Of a stretch of DNA of 7,055 nt, positions 1-6,099 are shown piece by piece. The DNA lies in the NCBI GenBank assembly GCA_021200395.1, contig JAJQGQ010000202.1, positions 1 through 7,055 on the forward strand. The letters run 5' to 3'. This stretch comes from Erysipelotrichaceae bacterium (GTDB taxonomy: Bacteria > Bacillota_I > Bacilli_A > Erysipelotrichales > Coprobacillaceae). Numbering within the stretch: the first letter of the stretch is position 1; the number at the start of each line of letters is the position of its first letter. The position numbers and the translations under genes are program-made. The notes under the pieces were generated by a model, which was given only the letters and a program-made list of their open reading frames with translations, did no database searches and was not told the origin of the DNA.

Positions 1-1
1 A

Positions 2-40
2 AATATAGACATCATTATATCTAATGACTATTTAGACTAA
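2..40 (+). CDS. Possible 3' end of an upstream gene (partial)
   Basis: Only the frame starting at base 2 stays open through the left edge. It reads NIDIIISNDYLD and ends at TAA 38-40, just where the SD site of the next gene begins; the other two forward frames stop at 22-24 and 5-7. This is the pattern expected for the last codons of a gene in the same operon. Twelve residues are too few to identify it. In related genomes the gene before rqcP is often mazG/yabN, spoVB or mfd, but nothing here decides between them. Confidence 0.4.
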   Translation, partial: NIDIIISNDYLD

Positions 41-50
41 GGAGAACATT

Positions 51-314
51 ATGCGATTAGATAAATTTTTAAAAGTATCAAGAATTATTAAAAGAAGAAC
101 ATTGTCCAAACAAATAGCTGAATCTTCACGTGTTAAAGTTAATGGCAAAGTAGCTAAACCATCAACACAGCTTAAAATAGGAGATATTATAGAAATAGAA
201 TTTGGTAGAAGCATCTTAATAGTTAAAGTAAAAGAATTAAAAGAACATGTATTAAAAGATGATAGTAGCATGTTATATGAAATAATCGAAGAAAAGAAAA
301 AAGAAAATGAATAA
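51..314 (+). CDS. rqcP: RqcP (YabO), S4-domain ribosome quality control factor
   Basis: This is an 87-aa S4 RNA-binding protein of the RqcP/YabO family (heat-shock protein 15-like). In B. subtilis, RqcP works with RqcH on obstructed 50S subunits, holding the P-site tRNA while alanine tails are added to stalled nascent chains. The S4 fold spans about residues 1-52: MRLDKFLKVSRIIKRRTLSK at the N-terminus, VKVNGKVAKPST in the middle, then LKIGDIIEIEFG. The charged C-terminal tail is typical, and B. subtilis YabO has nearly the same length. The start is set by AAGGAG at 39-44, seven bases before the ATG. Its place before yabP, yabQ and divIC matches the B. subtilis order. The last 8 bases overlap the next gene. 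Confidence 0.95.
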   Translation: MRLDKFLKVSRIIKRRTLSKQIAESSRVKVNGKVAKPSTQLKIGDIIEIEFGRSILIVKVKELKEHVLKDDSSMLYEIIEEKKKENE

Positions 315-564
315 TATTACTAGTATTGAAGGTATAAGAGATATACTGACTGATCAAATATATGAACATGTTTTTCCTTATATGAGAGAACATGATATGT
401 TTAATGAAGGTGACTTGTTTTTAGAAAGAGTGAGAAACTTTTTAGAACGTGTTGATCAGTTACCATCTTTATATATCAATAATGAATTAAAGAATGAAAT
501 AGATGATTTATATCAAGAACTCAATGAATTATTAGTGATTGTTCACTATAAAAATGTTAATTAA
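307..564 (+). CDS. Unrecognised small acidic helical protein (85 aa)
   Basis: I do not recognise this protein. It has 85 residues, is acidic and looks mostly helical, with no signal peptide or membrane segment. Amphipathic stretches sit at about 5-28 (IEGIRDILTDQIYEHVFPYM), 36-50 (LFLERVRNFLERVDQ) and 57-79 (NNELKNEIDDLYQELNELLV). No cysteines or obvious catalytic motif are present. The ATG lies inside the end of rqcP (8-base overlap) and has only A-rich sequence with weak GA runs in front of it, so translation probably depends on coupling to rqcP. It occupies a slot between rqcP and yabP that is empty in B. subtilis. A role near stalled ribosomes is conceivable but is only a guess from position. 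Frame, codon use and overlap support a real gene. Confidence 0.7.
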   Translation: MNNITSIEGIRDILTDQIYEHVFPYMREHDMFNEGDLFLERVRNFLERVDQLPSLYINNELKNEIDDLYQELNELLVIVHYKNVN

Positions 565-567
565 CAT
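554..567. repeat. Perfect 14-bp palindrome at the end of the 85-aa gene
   Basis: ATGTTAATTAACAT is a perfect palindrome centred between 560 and 561 that spans the TAA stop at 562-564. Complementarity continues outward to about 547-574 with two mismatched pairs. The 9-mer TTAACATAT recurs at 580-588 as a direct repeat. The element could be an operator or a weak AT-only hairpin; two G/C pairs in the core make a strong terminator unlikely. Confidence 0.45.
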
Positions 568-591
568 ATTTTTATATTTTTAACATATAGT
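565..591 (+). promoter_or_regulatory. Candidate sigma-E-type promoter for yabP
   Basis: CATATT at 565-570 matches the MATATT part of the sigma-E -35 consensus. CATATAGT at 584-591 matches the -10 consensus CATACANT at all but one fixed position. The gap between them is 13 bases. B. subtilis yabP is known as a mother-cell sporulation gene. The weakness is that transcription would start near 598, leaving a leader of only about 10 bases ahead of the ATG and placing the SD at the very 5' end of the RNA. AT-rich sequence can also give chance matches. Confidence 0.4.
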
Positions 592-607
592 GTTTTGGGA
601 GGTAATT

Positions 608-892
608 ATGGATAATAATTTACATTTTGAAACGCCTTATCATCACTTATGTTTAAAAGATCGTAAAACATTAGAATTAACAGGAGTGAAAAAGATTGAA
701 AGCTTTGATTCGTTTGAGTTTCTCATTGAAACTTCATTAGGATTTTTAAATGTGACAGGAACGGATCTCACTTTAGTGAATTTAAATCAGGAACAAAATG
801 AAGTGAGTATTAAAGGTAATATTGATAGTATGGCTTATGTAACAGATAAGAAAAAGAAAGTAGAGAAACCATTAAGTAAATTTCTACGATGA
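608..892 (+). CDS. yabP: Sporulation protein YabP
   Basis: This is a YabP-family protein (94 aa), linked to spore formation; YabP and YqfC share this small beta-rich domain. Family landmarks are present: H12-H13-L near the N-terminus, LELTGVKKIESFDSFEFLIE at 22-41, TSLGFLNVTGTDLTLVNLN at 42-60 and VSIKGNIDSMAY at 66-77, followed by a basic linker. GGGAGG at 598-603 sits five bases before the ATG at 608, so that start is preferred over an in-frame GTG at 590, which would translate through the SD. The TGA overlaps the yabQ ATG as ATGA. In B. subtilis the gene is expressed under sigma-E, and a matching promoter-like sequence lies just upstream. The molecular function is not established. YabP plus YabQ indicates a spore-forming lineage. 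Confidence 0.9.
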   Translation: MDNNLHFETPYHHLCLKDRKTLELTGVKKIESFDSFEFLIETSLGFLNVTGTDLTLVNLNQEQNEVSIKGNIDSMAYVTDKKKKVEKPLSKFLR

Positions 893-1317
893 ATGATTTA
901 ACTGTTCAATTTCGTTGTTTGTTTTATAGTTTTATTTATGGTTTTGTAGCTTGTATGTTTTATCATATTGTCAATCGTATATGTATGAAAATACCCATTA
1001 TTCTTAGATATATGATACAAATCATATTGGGATTCTTTATAGGATTTATGTATTATTATGGATTGGTATATTTGAATGATGGTATTTTAAGAATGTATTT
1101 TTTTATAGTTATATTTTTAGGCTTTGTGGTTTATCAAAAATATTATGCTAAATATATGCTATATTATTTAGAAATAATCTTAAGATTTATTAGACGAATT
1201 CTAACACCTTTTTTCTTCTTTTTTCATAGTATTAATGCTATAATACTAAGGAATAAAAAGAAGGTGGAAAATATATGGCGAAAAAGAGAAAAGAAGCACG
1301 ATACAAGAAAATCGTAG
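889..1317 (+). CDS. yabQ: Spore cortex-associated membrane protein YabQ
   Basis: This 142-aa membrane protein follows yabP with a 4-base ATGA overlap, the usual position of YabQ, which B. subtilis needs for normal spore cortex formation. Hydrophobic segments run at about 8-28, 41-61 and 67-87, with another aromatic-rich stretch at 104-120 containing a five-Phe run coded by a poly-pyrimidine tract at 1207-1224. Sequence conservation in YabQ is low, so the call rests on position, size and topology together with family-like spacing (QFRCLFYSFIYGFV, then LGFFIGFMYYY). The basic C-terminus (KKKVENIWRKREKKHDTRKS) is read from DNA that also encodes the start of divIC in another frame: the genes overlap by 43 bases. 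The reading frame also contains a promoter-like site for divIC. Confidence 0.85.
   Translation: MNDLTVQFRCLFYSFIYGFVACMFYHIVNRICMKIPIILRYMIQIILGFFIGFMYYYGLVYLNDGILRMYFFIVIFLGFVVYQKYYAKYMLYYLEIILRFIRRILTPFFFFFHSINAIILRNKKKVENIWRKREKKHDTRKS
1216..1244 (+). promoter_or_regulatory. Candidate extended -10 promoter for divIC inside yabQ
   Basis: TGCTATAAT at 1236-1244 is a perfect TATAAT preceded by TGN, an extended -10. The -35 region at 17-base spacing (TTCTTT, 1216-1221) is poor, which extended -10 promoters tolerate. Transcription would begin near 1251, leaving room for the SD AAGGTGGA at 1261-1268 and the divIC ATG at 1275. This would let a vegetative division gene be expressed independently of the upstream sporulation genes. 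Confidence 0.5.
1227..1248. repeat. 8-bp inverted repeat over the divIC -10
   Basis: TAGTATTA (1227-1234) and TAATACTA (1241-1248) are exact reverse complements separated by six bases. The right arm covers four of the six bases of the TATAAT box. It could be an operator. It also lies within yabQ coding sequence (SINAIIL region), so chance is possible. Confidence 0.4.
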
Positions 1318-1571
1318 GTGTTATTTGTATCATTGTATCAGTAGGCATGATATATACTTTAGTCGTTACAGCCGTGCGTGTTTTAGAACGCCGTGAAGAA
1401 TTAGCCATTTTAACCGAGCAAAGAGATGAACTTCAAGCAGAAAAAGAACAATTAGAAGAGGAAGCTGATTTATTAAATGATGATGACTATGCTGCCAGAT
1501 ATGCGAGAGATAATTATATTTTTCCATCTGAAGGTGAAGAAGTCGTCATTTTACCAGAACAGGAAGAATAA
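1275..1571 (+). CDS. divIC: Septum formation initiator DivIC (FtsB family)
   Basis: This 98-aa bitopic division protein matches DivIC/FtsB, which binds FtsL and DivIB at the septum and helps activate septal peptidoglycan synthesis. The layout is typical: a basic cytoplasmic N-terminus (MAKKRKEARYKK), one membrane helix at about 13-34, then a Leu/Glu coiled coil at about 37-68 (LERREELAILTEQRDELQAE onward). The family tail follows, DDDYAARYARDNYIFPSEGE at 69-88, ending in VVILP. The SD AAGGTGGA at 1261-1268 supports the ATG at 1275, although this places the first 43 bases inside yabQ. It occupies the last slot of the yabP-yabQ-divIC order, as in B. subtilis. A promoter-like site in yabQ may supply vegetative transcription, and a hairpin overlaps the stop codon. 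Confidence 0.94.
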   Translation: MAKKRKEARYKKIVGVICIIVSVGMIYTLVVTAVRVLERREELAILTEQRDELQAEKEQLEEEADLLNDDDYAARYARDNYIFPSEGEEVVILPEQEE

Positions 1572-1590
1572 GCTTAGCTTATTTTTCTTT
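1563..1590 (+). terminator. Weak rho-independent terminator after divIC
   Basis: AATAAGC (1567-1573), TTA loop, GCTTATT (1577-1583) form a perfect 7-bp stem. It extends to 11 pairs (1563-1587) with one G-T wobble. A T-rich tail (TTTTTCTTT) overlaps the 3' arm. The 5' arm contains the divIC stop. The stem is AT-rich and only about 20 bases precede the next ATG with no clear promoter between, so read-through into the esterase operon is likely. Confidence 0.55.
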
Positions 1591-1611
1591 ATATATTGAA
1601 GGAGGTTTTTT

Positions 1612-2391
1612 ATGTTTCAATCATTGAATATGCATATGTCTAAACTTGATAGGGATCGTACTATTACTATCTATTTACCAGATGATTATGATATGAGCGA
1701 GCAAAGATATCCTGTTTTATATATTCAGGATGGTCAAAATGCTTTCTTTGACGAAGAATCTTATAGTGGTATAAGTTGGGGCTTTGCAGATTATGCTATA
1801 GAAAATAATTTAGATATTATTATGGTTGCTATACCATGTAATGAAGAAGGATATAAACGTAATGATGAGTATGGACCTTGGGTCATTAGTGATGAGTTAA
1901 CGTTGTTAGAAACAGGACAAACAGAGATTCCTAATGGTGGTGAAGGTCAGGATTATGTAGAATGGATGGTTTATGAATTAAAACCATATATCGATAGTCA
2001 TTTTCGTACAATAGAAGATGATTGTGGTATTGTTGGTAGTTCTATGGGTGGTGTAATAGCTGCTTATGCAGGACTTGCTTATCCTGAGGTTTTTAATAGA
2101 TGTGCTTGTTTATCAACAGCTTTTTGGTTTTATATGTATGAGTTTGATGATTTAATTGATCAATATGATTATCATGGACAACGTTTTTATATGGATTTGG
2201 GTGAGTTTGAAGGTTGTGGTGATGAAGAAATTGATCAAATGTACATAGAAACAAATGATTATATATATCATAGATTGTTAGAAAAGGATATGATTTTAGA
2301 ATATCGTTTTTTTGAAGATACTGTTCACAATGAGAGTGAATGGCGTAAGCGTGTACCTATATTTATGGAATTTTTATACGAGGAGGATTAG
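1612..2391 (+). CDS. Fes/EstD-type alpha/beta-hydrolase esterase
   Basis: This 259-aa protein belongs to the putative esterase family (PF00756; esterase D, Fes/IroE enterochelin esterases, antigen 85). Family order is clear: an N-terminal RTITIYLPDDYD strand pair (16-27), YPVLYIQDGQNAFFDE (33-48) with the typical DGQN motif, the long helix before YIDSHFR (126-132), and the nucleophile elbow GSSMGG with Ser144. Candidate acid and base are Asp195 (YMDLGEFEG) and His239 (DTVHNESEW), completing a Ser-Asp-His triad. There is no signal peptide, so it is cytoplasmic. The substrate cannot be read from the sequence; siderophore esterase, acyl esterase or carbohydrate esterase roles all occur in the family. 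GAAGGAGG at 1598-1605 fixes the start. Its stop overlaps the SD region of the next gene (1 base between stop and ATG), indicating an operon with the HAD gene. Confidence 0.88.
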   Translation: MFQSLNMHMSKLDRDRTITIYLPDDYDMSEQRYPVLYIQDGQNAFFDEESYSGISWGFADYAIENNLDIIMVAIPCNEEGYKRNDEYGPWVISDELTLLETGQTEIPNGGEGQDYVEWMVYELKPYIDSHFRTIEDDCGIVGSSMGGVIAAYAGLAYPEVFNRCACLSTAFWFYMYEFDDLIDQYDYHGQRFYMDLGEFEGCGDEEIDQMYIETNDYIYHRLLEKDMILEYRFFEDTVHNESEWRKRVPIFMEFLYEED

Positions 2392-2392
2392 T

Positions 2393-3205
2393 ATGTATCA
2401 GTTAATTTTTTCGGATTTGGATGAAACTTTATTAGTGAATCATCATGTACCAGAAGGCAATCAAAAAGCAATTGCTTCTTTAAAAGATAAAGATGTAAAG
2501 TTTATTGTCGCAACAGGTAGAGCTTTTAATATGATTGGTGAAATATTACAAGAAGTTGGTACATATGAAAAAGAAAATGAATATTCTATTTGTTTTAATG
2601 GAGGACTTATTGTAGAAAATAAGGATTCTAAGGTATTAAGATTTAATGGTTTATCTTTTGATTTAGCGAAGCAATTATTTGATAAAGGAAAAGATTTAGA
2701 TGTTTGTACACTTATCTTTACTTTAGATTGTTGTTATATATTCCATGCTGATCCTAACGAAGTTCAACGTAAAATGGACCAAAAAGCCAATTTTAAAGTT
2801 ATTGATGATTATAATATGGATTTTCTCAAAGACGAAAAAATTGCGAAAATATTATTTGAAAAAAGAGATATGGATTATTTAAAAGAAATATCTGTAGATT
2901 TAATTAATGAATTTGATGAAGAAGTTTCATTTACTTTTTCTAGTAATCGTTATTTAGAAATGAATAAAAAAGGTGTCAATAAAGGCGAAGCTATTCATTG
3001 GCTATCTGATTATTTAAATGTAGATATTCAAGATACCATTGCAATTGGTGATAATTATAATGATGTTTCGATGATGGAAGAAGCTGGTTTAGGTGTTTGT
3101 GTTTCAAGTTCTACGCAGGATATTAAAGATTTATGTGATTATGTGACTACTGTAGATTATGGTGATTGTGCAGTGGCTGAAGTGATAGAAAGGTTCATAA
3201 AATAA
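2393..3205 (+). CDS. Cof-type HAD-IIB sugar/nucleotide phosphatase
   Basis: This 270-aa protein is a Cof/YkrA-like HAD hydrolase. Motif I is FSDLDETL with nucleophile Asp8 and acid/base Asp10. Motif II is VATGR (Thr41), followed by CFNGG at 68-71. The motif III lysine is Lys197 (GVNKGEA), and motif IV is IGDNYND with Asp220 and Asp224 as Mg2+ ligands. The region between about 75 and 190 is the C2B cap that sets substrate choice. Members dephosphorylate sugar phosphates, flavin or PLP-type phosphates, often with broad specificity, so no substrate is named. The start is the ATG after AGGAGG at 2381-2386. The frame is open farther upstream inside the esterase gene, but those codons lack a proper SD and a HAD-like sequence. 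Its TAA shares one base with the ung ATG. Confidence 0.93.
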   Translation: MYQLIFSDLDETLLVNHHVPEGNQKAIASLKDKDVKFIVATGRAFNMIGEILQEVGTYEKENEYSICFNGGLIVENKDSKVLRFNGLSFDLAKQLFDKGKDLDVCTLIFTLDCCYIFHADPNEVQRKMDQKANFKVIDDYNMDFLKDEKIAKILFEKRDMDYLKEISVDLINEFDEEVSFTFSSNRYLEMNKKGVNKGEAIHWLSDYLNVDIQDTIAIGDNYNDVSMMEEAGLGVCVSSSTQDIKDLCDYVTTVDYGDCAVAEVIERFIK

Positions 3206-3855
3206 TGGATTTTAAAACAATTATTGATGAAGAAAGAAAACAACCTTATTATAAGCAATTAGAAACATTTGTGAATCATGAATATCAAACCAAAACCATC
3301 TATCCACCACGTAATCGCGTATTTCATTGTTTTAATTTTAAAGATTATGATGATATCAAAGTTGTCATTATTGGACAAGACCCTTATCATGAAGAACATC
3401 AAGCTAATGGCTTAGCTTTTAGCGTTGTTAGAGGGGTTAAGATACCTCCTAGTTTAGTCAATATTTATAAAGAAGCTCATGATGATGTGGGCATTGATAT
3501 TCCTAAACATGGGGATTTATCAGCCTGGGCCAATCAAGGAGTACTGTTATTGAATACTGTTTTAACAGTAGAAGCGCATCGTGCTAATTCTCATAAAGGT
3601 AGAGGATGGGAAACATTCACAAATCATATTATAGAAGTTATGAATCAAAGAGAAAAACCTTTAGTATTTATTTTATGGGGTAGACAAGCGATAGATAAAG
3701 CAATAATGATTGATCAAAGTAAACATCTTGTCATTACTAGTCCTCATCCATCACCATTATCTGCTCATCGTGGTTTCTTTGGCTCTAAACCATTTTCTCG
3801 TACAAATAAATTTTTAATTGAAAACCACATTGAACCTATAGATTGGAGGTTATAA
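3205..3855 (+). CDS. ung: Uracil-DNA glycosylase, family 1
   Basis: Ung removes uracil from DNA, arising from cytosine deamination or dUMP incorporation, and starts base excision repair. The 216 residues carry the family-1 signatures: the water-activating loop GQDPYH at 57-62 (catalytic Asp59), uracil-pocket elements around GLAFSV (69-74), PPSLVNIYKE (81-90), the LLLNTVLTVE strand (114-123, Asn117 reading uracil), and the minor-groove loop HPSPLSAHRGFFGS (181-194, catalytic His181). Length is close to B. subtilis Ung. The start shares one base with the stop of the HAD gene; GAAAGG at 3188-3193 is the SD. One base separates it from folC, whose GGAGG lies in the last ung codons, so the two are translationally linked. 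Nothing is missing or unusual in the protein. Confidence 0.97.
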   Translation: MDFKTIIDEERKQPYYKQLETFVNHEYQTKTIYPPRNRVFHCFNFKDYDDIKVVIIGQDPYHEEHQANGLAFSVVRGVKIPPSLVNIYKEAHDDVGIDIPKHGDLSAWANQGVLLLNTVLTVEAHRANSHKGRGWETFTNHIIEVMNQREKPLVFILWGRQAIDKAIMIDQSKHLVITSPHPSPLSAHRGFFGSKPFSRTNKFLIENHIEPIDWRL

Positions 3856-3856
3856 C

Positions 3857-5074
3857 ATGTTTGATAATGTTGAAGAAGCGATAGCTTATATAGAATCAAA
3901 ACGTAGTAAACGTACCATTGATGAATTTCGAAAAACACTCAATAAATGTCATATTCATATGAGACAAAAAAATATGATTCATATTGCAGGTACCAATGGA
4001 AAAGGCTCTACGGTAAACTATTTACGTAGTATTTTAAATGCTCATGAATATCATGTAGGTACATTTACATCACCATATCTTATTTGTCATAATGATCGTA
4101 TTAGAATAGATGATGCTCCTATTAGTGATGAGGATTTATTATTCTATATTAATAAATATTATGATGTCATTGAAGAAGATGGCTTATCTATGTTTGAGAT
4201 TGATGTTTTGATTATGCTTGCTTATTTTCAAGATGAAGATTTGGATTATCGTATTATTGAAACAGGTATTGGTGGTTTACATGATAAAACCAATGTCATA
4301 GATCCTATTATTAGTGCTATTACCAATATAGGTATGGATCATCAAAAACAATTAGGTGATAGTATTTATGATATTATTAATGAAAAAATGGGTATTATCA
4401 AACCTAATCAATTATTCATTACATCGGAAAAACAAGGAACCATACTTGCTAGACTTCAAGAACAATGTGATGCGATGGGCGCTATGATGTGTGTTGTTCC
4501 TGAATATCAGGTATCCCATTATCCTTTCCATTTTAGATATCGTGATATGGAGTTTGAACTCAAGAATCAAGGTATTTATCAAGTTGATAATGCTAGACTT
4601 GCTTTAACCATTGCTTCTAAACTATTCCGATTAAATCCTGAAGTGACTATTCCTGCTATTGAAAATGCATCATGGAAAGGTAGATATGAAACATTACCTT
4701 ATAAAGATACAACGGTAGATATTGATGGTGCTCATAATGTACCAGGTATTGTGGCACTTATTCAAACATTGGAAGTCAAAGAAGAAGAAAATGTGAGTAT
4801 TATATTCTCTTGTTTAAAAGATAAGGATATTAATCCAATGTTAGATATCTTATTAGAAGAAGGATATGAAGTTTATTTAACACCATTTGATGATGAACGT
4901 GTTATTGATGTAGAGAATGTAGAAGATCGTGAACATTTGATTAAAGTAGGTAATTTTAAAGAAGCACTTCGTGCTGCTTACTTTAAAAAGAATCATATTG
5001 TAATTACAGGATCATTACATTTTATTTCAACAGTTAGAAAATATTTAGTTGATTTAGAAAAGGAGAAAAAATGA
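3857..5074 (+). CDS. folC: Folylpolyglutamate synthase / dihydrofolate synthase
   Basis: FolC is a cytoplasmic Mur-ligase-like enzyme that adds glutamates to folates with ATP, and in many bacteria also makes dihydrofolate from dihydropteroate. The 405 residues show the P-loop GTNGKGST at 45-52, FTSPYL (70-75), ETGIGGLHDKTN (135-146), IGMDHQKQLG (158-167), NEKMGIIKP (175-183) with the lysine that is carbamylated in relatives, GRYE (275-278) and DIDGAHN (288-294) starting the C-terminal domain. The end ITGSLHFISTVRKYL is typical. It is slightly shorter than the ~430 aa usual for Firmicutes. The sequence does not tell whether it is bifunctional; no folP or folK lies nearby. The SD GGAGG is at 3845-3849. 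The last four bases overlap the next start as ATGA. Confidence 0.96.
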   Translation: MFDNVEEAIAYIESKRSKRTIDEFRKTLNKCHIHMRQKNMIHIAGTNGKGSTVNYLRSILNAHEYHVGTFTSPYLICHNDRIRIDDAPISDEDLLFYINKYYDVIEEDGLSMFEIDVLIMLAYFQDEDLDYRIIETGIGGLHDKTNVIDPIISAITNIGMDHQKQLGDSIYDIINEKMGIIKPNQLFITSEKQGTILARLQEQCDAMGAMMCVVPEYQVSHYPFHFRYRDMEFELKNQGIYQVDNARLALTIASKLFRLNPEVTIPAIENASWKGRYETLPYKDTTVDIDGAHNVPGIVALIQTLEVKEEENVSIIFSCLKDKDINPMLDILLEEGYEVYLTPFDDERVIDVENVEDREHLIKVGNFKEALRAAYFKKNHIVITGSLHFISTVRKYLVDLEKEKK

Positions 5075-5505
5075 AAACAATTAATGAAGAATTAGTAGAA
5101 AATATTAATCGTATATCACATAAAATTAAATTAGCAAATAGACCAGAAAAACCAGAATGTCATGGTGACAAGCCACCAATGGGACCACCTCCAAAAGGTA
5201 AACCAATGCATGAAAGAATTTTGGTATTACTTACTAAAGTAGAAAGTATTGAAAAACCACAATTAGAAATGATCTTAGGTATACCACATAGCATGAATGA
5301 TAAAATACTTAAAGATTTAGTAGAAAAGAACTATGTATCTATGAATGGTAAAGGTAAAGATGCTATTATTTCTATTACAGATGCAGGTAAAACCAAATTA
5401 CAACAAGATGAAGAAAAGAAAAAAGCTAATGAAGCTGCAGTATTTGATGCTTTAACTGATGAAGAAAAAGCATTAGTTGTATCAATTCTTAATAAGATTC
5501 AATAA
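5071..5505 (+). CDS. MarR-like winged-helix protein with Pro/Gly-rich insert
   Basis: This 144-aa protein looks like a small DNA-binding regulator of the MarR superfamily. An N-terminal helix (about 1-22) is followed by an unusual low-complexity linker, CHGDKPPMGPPPKGKPMH, at 30-47. A winged helix-turn-helix comes next: RILVLLTKVESIEKPQLEMI (49-68), a recognition-helix candidate PHSMNDKILKDLVEKNYV (72-89), and the wing MNGKGKDAIISITDAGKTKL (91-110). An acidic/lysine-rich helical tail (113-144) could mediate dimerisation. The SD AAAAGGAG (5058-5065) and ATGA overlap tie it to folC, but nothing shows that it regulates this operon. Cys30-His31 and His47 flank the linker and could bind a metal or sense thiol state; that is speculation. 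The ligand and target are unknown. Confidence 0.7.
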   Translation: MKTINEELVENINRISHKIKLANRPEKPECHGDKPPMGPPPKGKPMHERILVLLTKVESIEKPQLEMILGIPHSMNDKILKDLVEKNYVSMNGKGKDAIISITDAGKTKLQQDEEKKKANEAAVFDALTDEEKALVVSILNKIQ

Positions 5506-5535
5506 ATAAATCGGAATTTGAGGTGGTTACGGAAA

Positions 5536-5754
5536 ATGAAGCGTAAAAAAATGATTGCACCAATTGTTATTACAGTTTTAGTGCTCATATATTATGCTGT
5601 TTATTTTTTGCTGCTGATAAGACTGTTTGATAATGTGTGGGGCTTTCTTCTTGGCATAATTCCGATTGTTTTGGCGACCACAATGATTTATGTATGCATT
5701 CAAAGAATAAAAGAAATTAGGAGCGGAGAAGAAGATGATCTTGGTAAATACTGA
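5536..5754 (+). CDS. Small two-helix membrane protein next to DUF74 gene
   Basis: This 72-aa protein has a basic start (MKRKK), two membrane helices at about 7-29 and 36-57, and a charged cytoplasmic tail RIKEIRSGEEDDLGKY. I recall similar short proteins with an IKEI..GEEDDL.KY tail in clostridia, but the function is unknown. GAGGTGG at 5520-5526 followed by ATG at 5536 sets the start; an in-frame TTG at 5518 would overlap the SD and is not used. The tail overlaps the following YbjQ-family gene by 20 bases, suggesting coupled expression and perhaps a shared role at the membrane. Codon use (CTG, GGC, CCG, GCG) differs from the AT-rich genes upstream, which hints at transfer. It lies 30 bases after the MarR-like gene with no terminator between, so read-through is possible. 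Confidence 0.75.
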   Translation: MKRKKMIAPIVITVLVLIYYAVYFLLLIRLFDNVWGFLLGIIPIVLATTMIYVCIQRIKEIRSGEEDDLGKY

Positions 5755-6049
5755 TTACATTTCAGGTAAGGAGTTAGAAATGCTGGGTCTGGTGAAAGGC
5801 AGCACAATTCAATCAAAAAATGTTGGAAAAGATATAACTCAAGGCTTTAAGACACTGGTTGGTGGAGAATTAAAAGCATATAATGATATGATGAATGAAG
5901 CCCGTGCACTTGCAACCAAAAGAATGGTTATGGAGGCGGAACAGCTTAACGCGGATGCTATTGTGAATATTAGGTATGCTTCATCAGCAATCATGCAAGG
6001 CGCTGCGGAAGTGATTGCCTATGGGACAGCTGTGAAATTTGTTCAATGA
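5735..6049 (+). CDS. YbjQ/DUF74 family protein (PF01906)
   Basis: This 104-aa protein belongs to the YbjQ/UPF0145 family, often labelled heavy-metal-binding on weak grounds; its molecular role is unknown. Family landmarks are all visible: VNTDYISGKELEMLGLVKGS at the start, SKNVGKDITQGFKTLVGGEL (27-46), YNDMMNEARALATKRMVMEA (49-68), LNADAIVNIRYASSAIMQGA (71-90) and EVIAYGTAVKF (92-102). Members form small oligomeric barrels. The SD AGGAG at 5719-5723 lies inside the membrane-protein gene, with ATG at 5735. As with its partner, codon choice is more GC-rich than in ung or folC. Short DUF74 proteins like this often sit beside small membrane proteins, which suggests joint function. A terminator follows 50 bases later. 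Confidence 0.9.
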   Translation: MILVNTDYISGKELEMLGLVKGSTIQSKNVGKDITQGFKTLVGGELKAYNDMMNEARALATKRMVMEAEQLNADAIVNIRYASSAIMQGAAEVIAYGTAVKFVQ

Positions 6050-6070
6050 GATAATTTCTAGTTTGTTCTG

Positions 6071-6098
6071 TTGATGTAAGACAAGAACATGATATGAT
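6071..6098 (+). promoter_or_regulatory. Candidate sigma-A promoter before the broken transglutaminase gene
   Basis: TTGATG (6071-6076) and TATGAT (6093-6098) are separated by 16 bases and match the -35 and -10 consensus at 4/6 and 5/6 positions. Transcription would start near 6105, inside the 5' arm of the terminator stem, so RNA from this promoter would lack part of that arm and could escape termination. TGTTCT (6064-6069) and AGAACA (6084-6089) form a spaced dyad across it. Confidence 0.4.
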
Positions 6099-6099
6099 T

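Noticed and set aside
32..271. Minus-strand open frame of 79 codons
   Set aside because: It lies almost entirely opposite rqcP, which is unmistakable, and the translated sequence has no family features; it is a shadow frame.
590..607. GTG at 590 as the yabP start
   Set aside because: The GGGAGG SD would be inside the coding region, while the ATG at 608 is correctly spaced and begins the YabP-like sequence.
2312..2392. 27-codon N-terminal extension of the HAD gene into the esterase gene
   Set aside because: The HAD fold begins at MYQLIFSDLDETL, and AGGAGG at 2381-2386 is well placed for the ATG at 2393.
5518..5535. TTG at 5518 as start of the small membrane protein
   Set aside because: It overlaps the SD GAGGTGG; the ATG at 5536 has correct spacing and starts a typical basic N-terminus.
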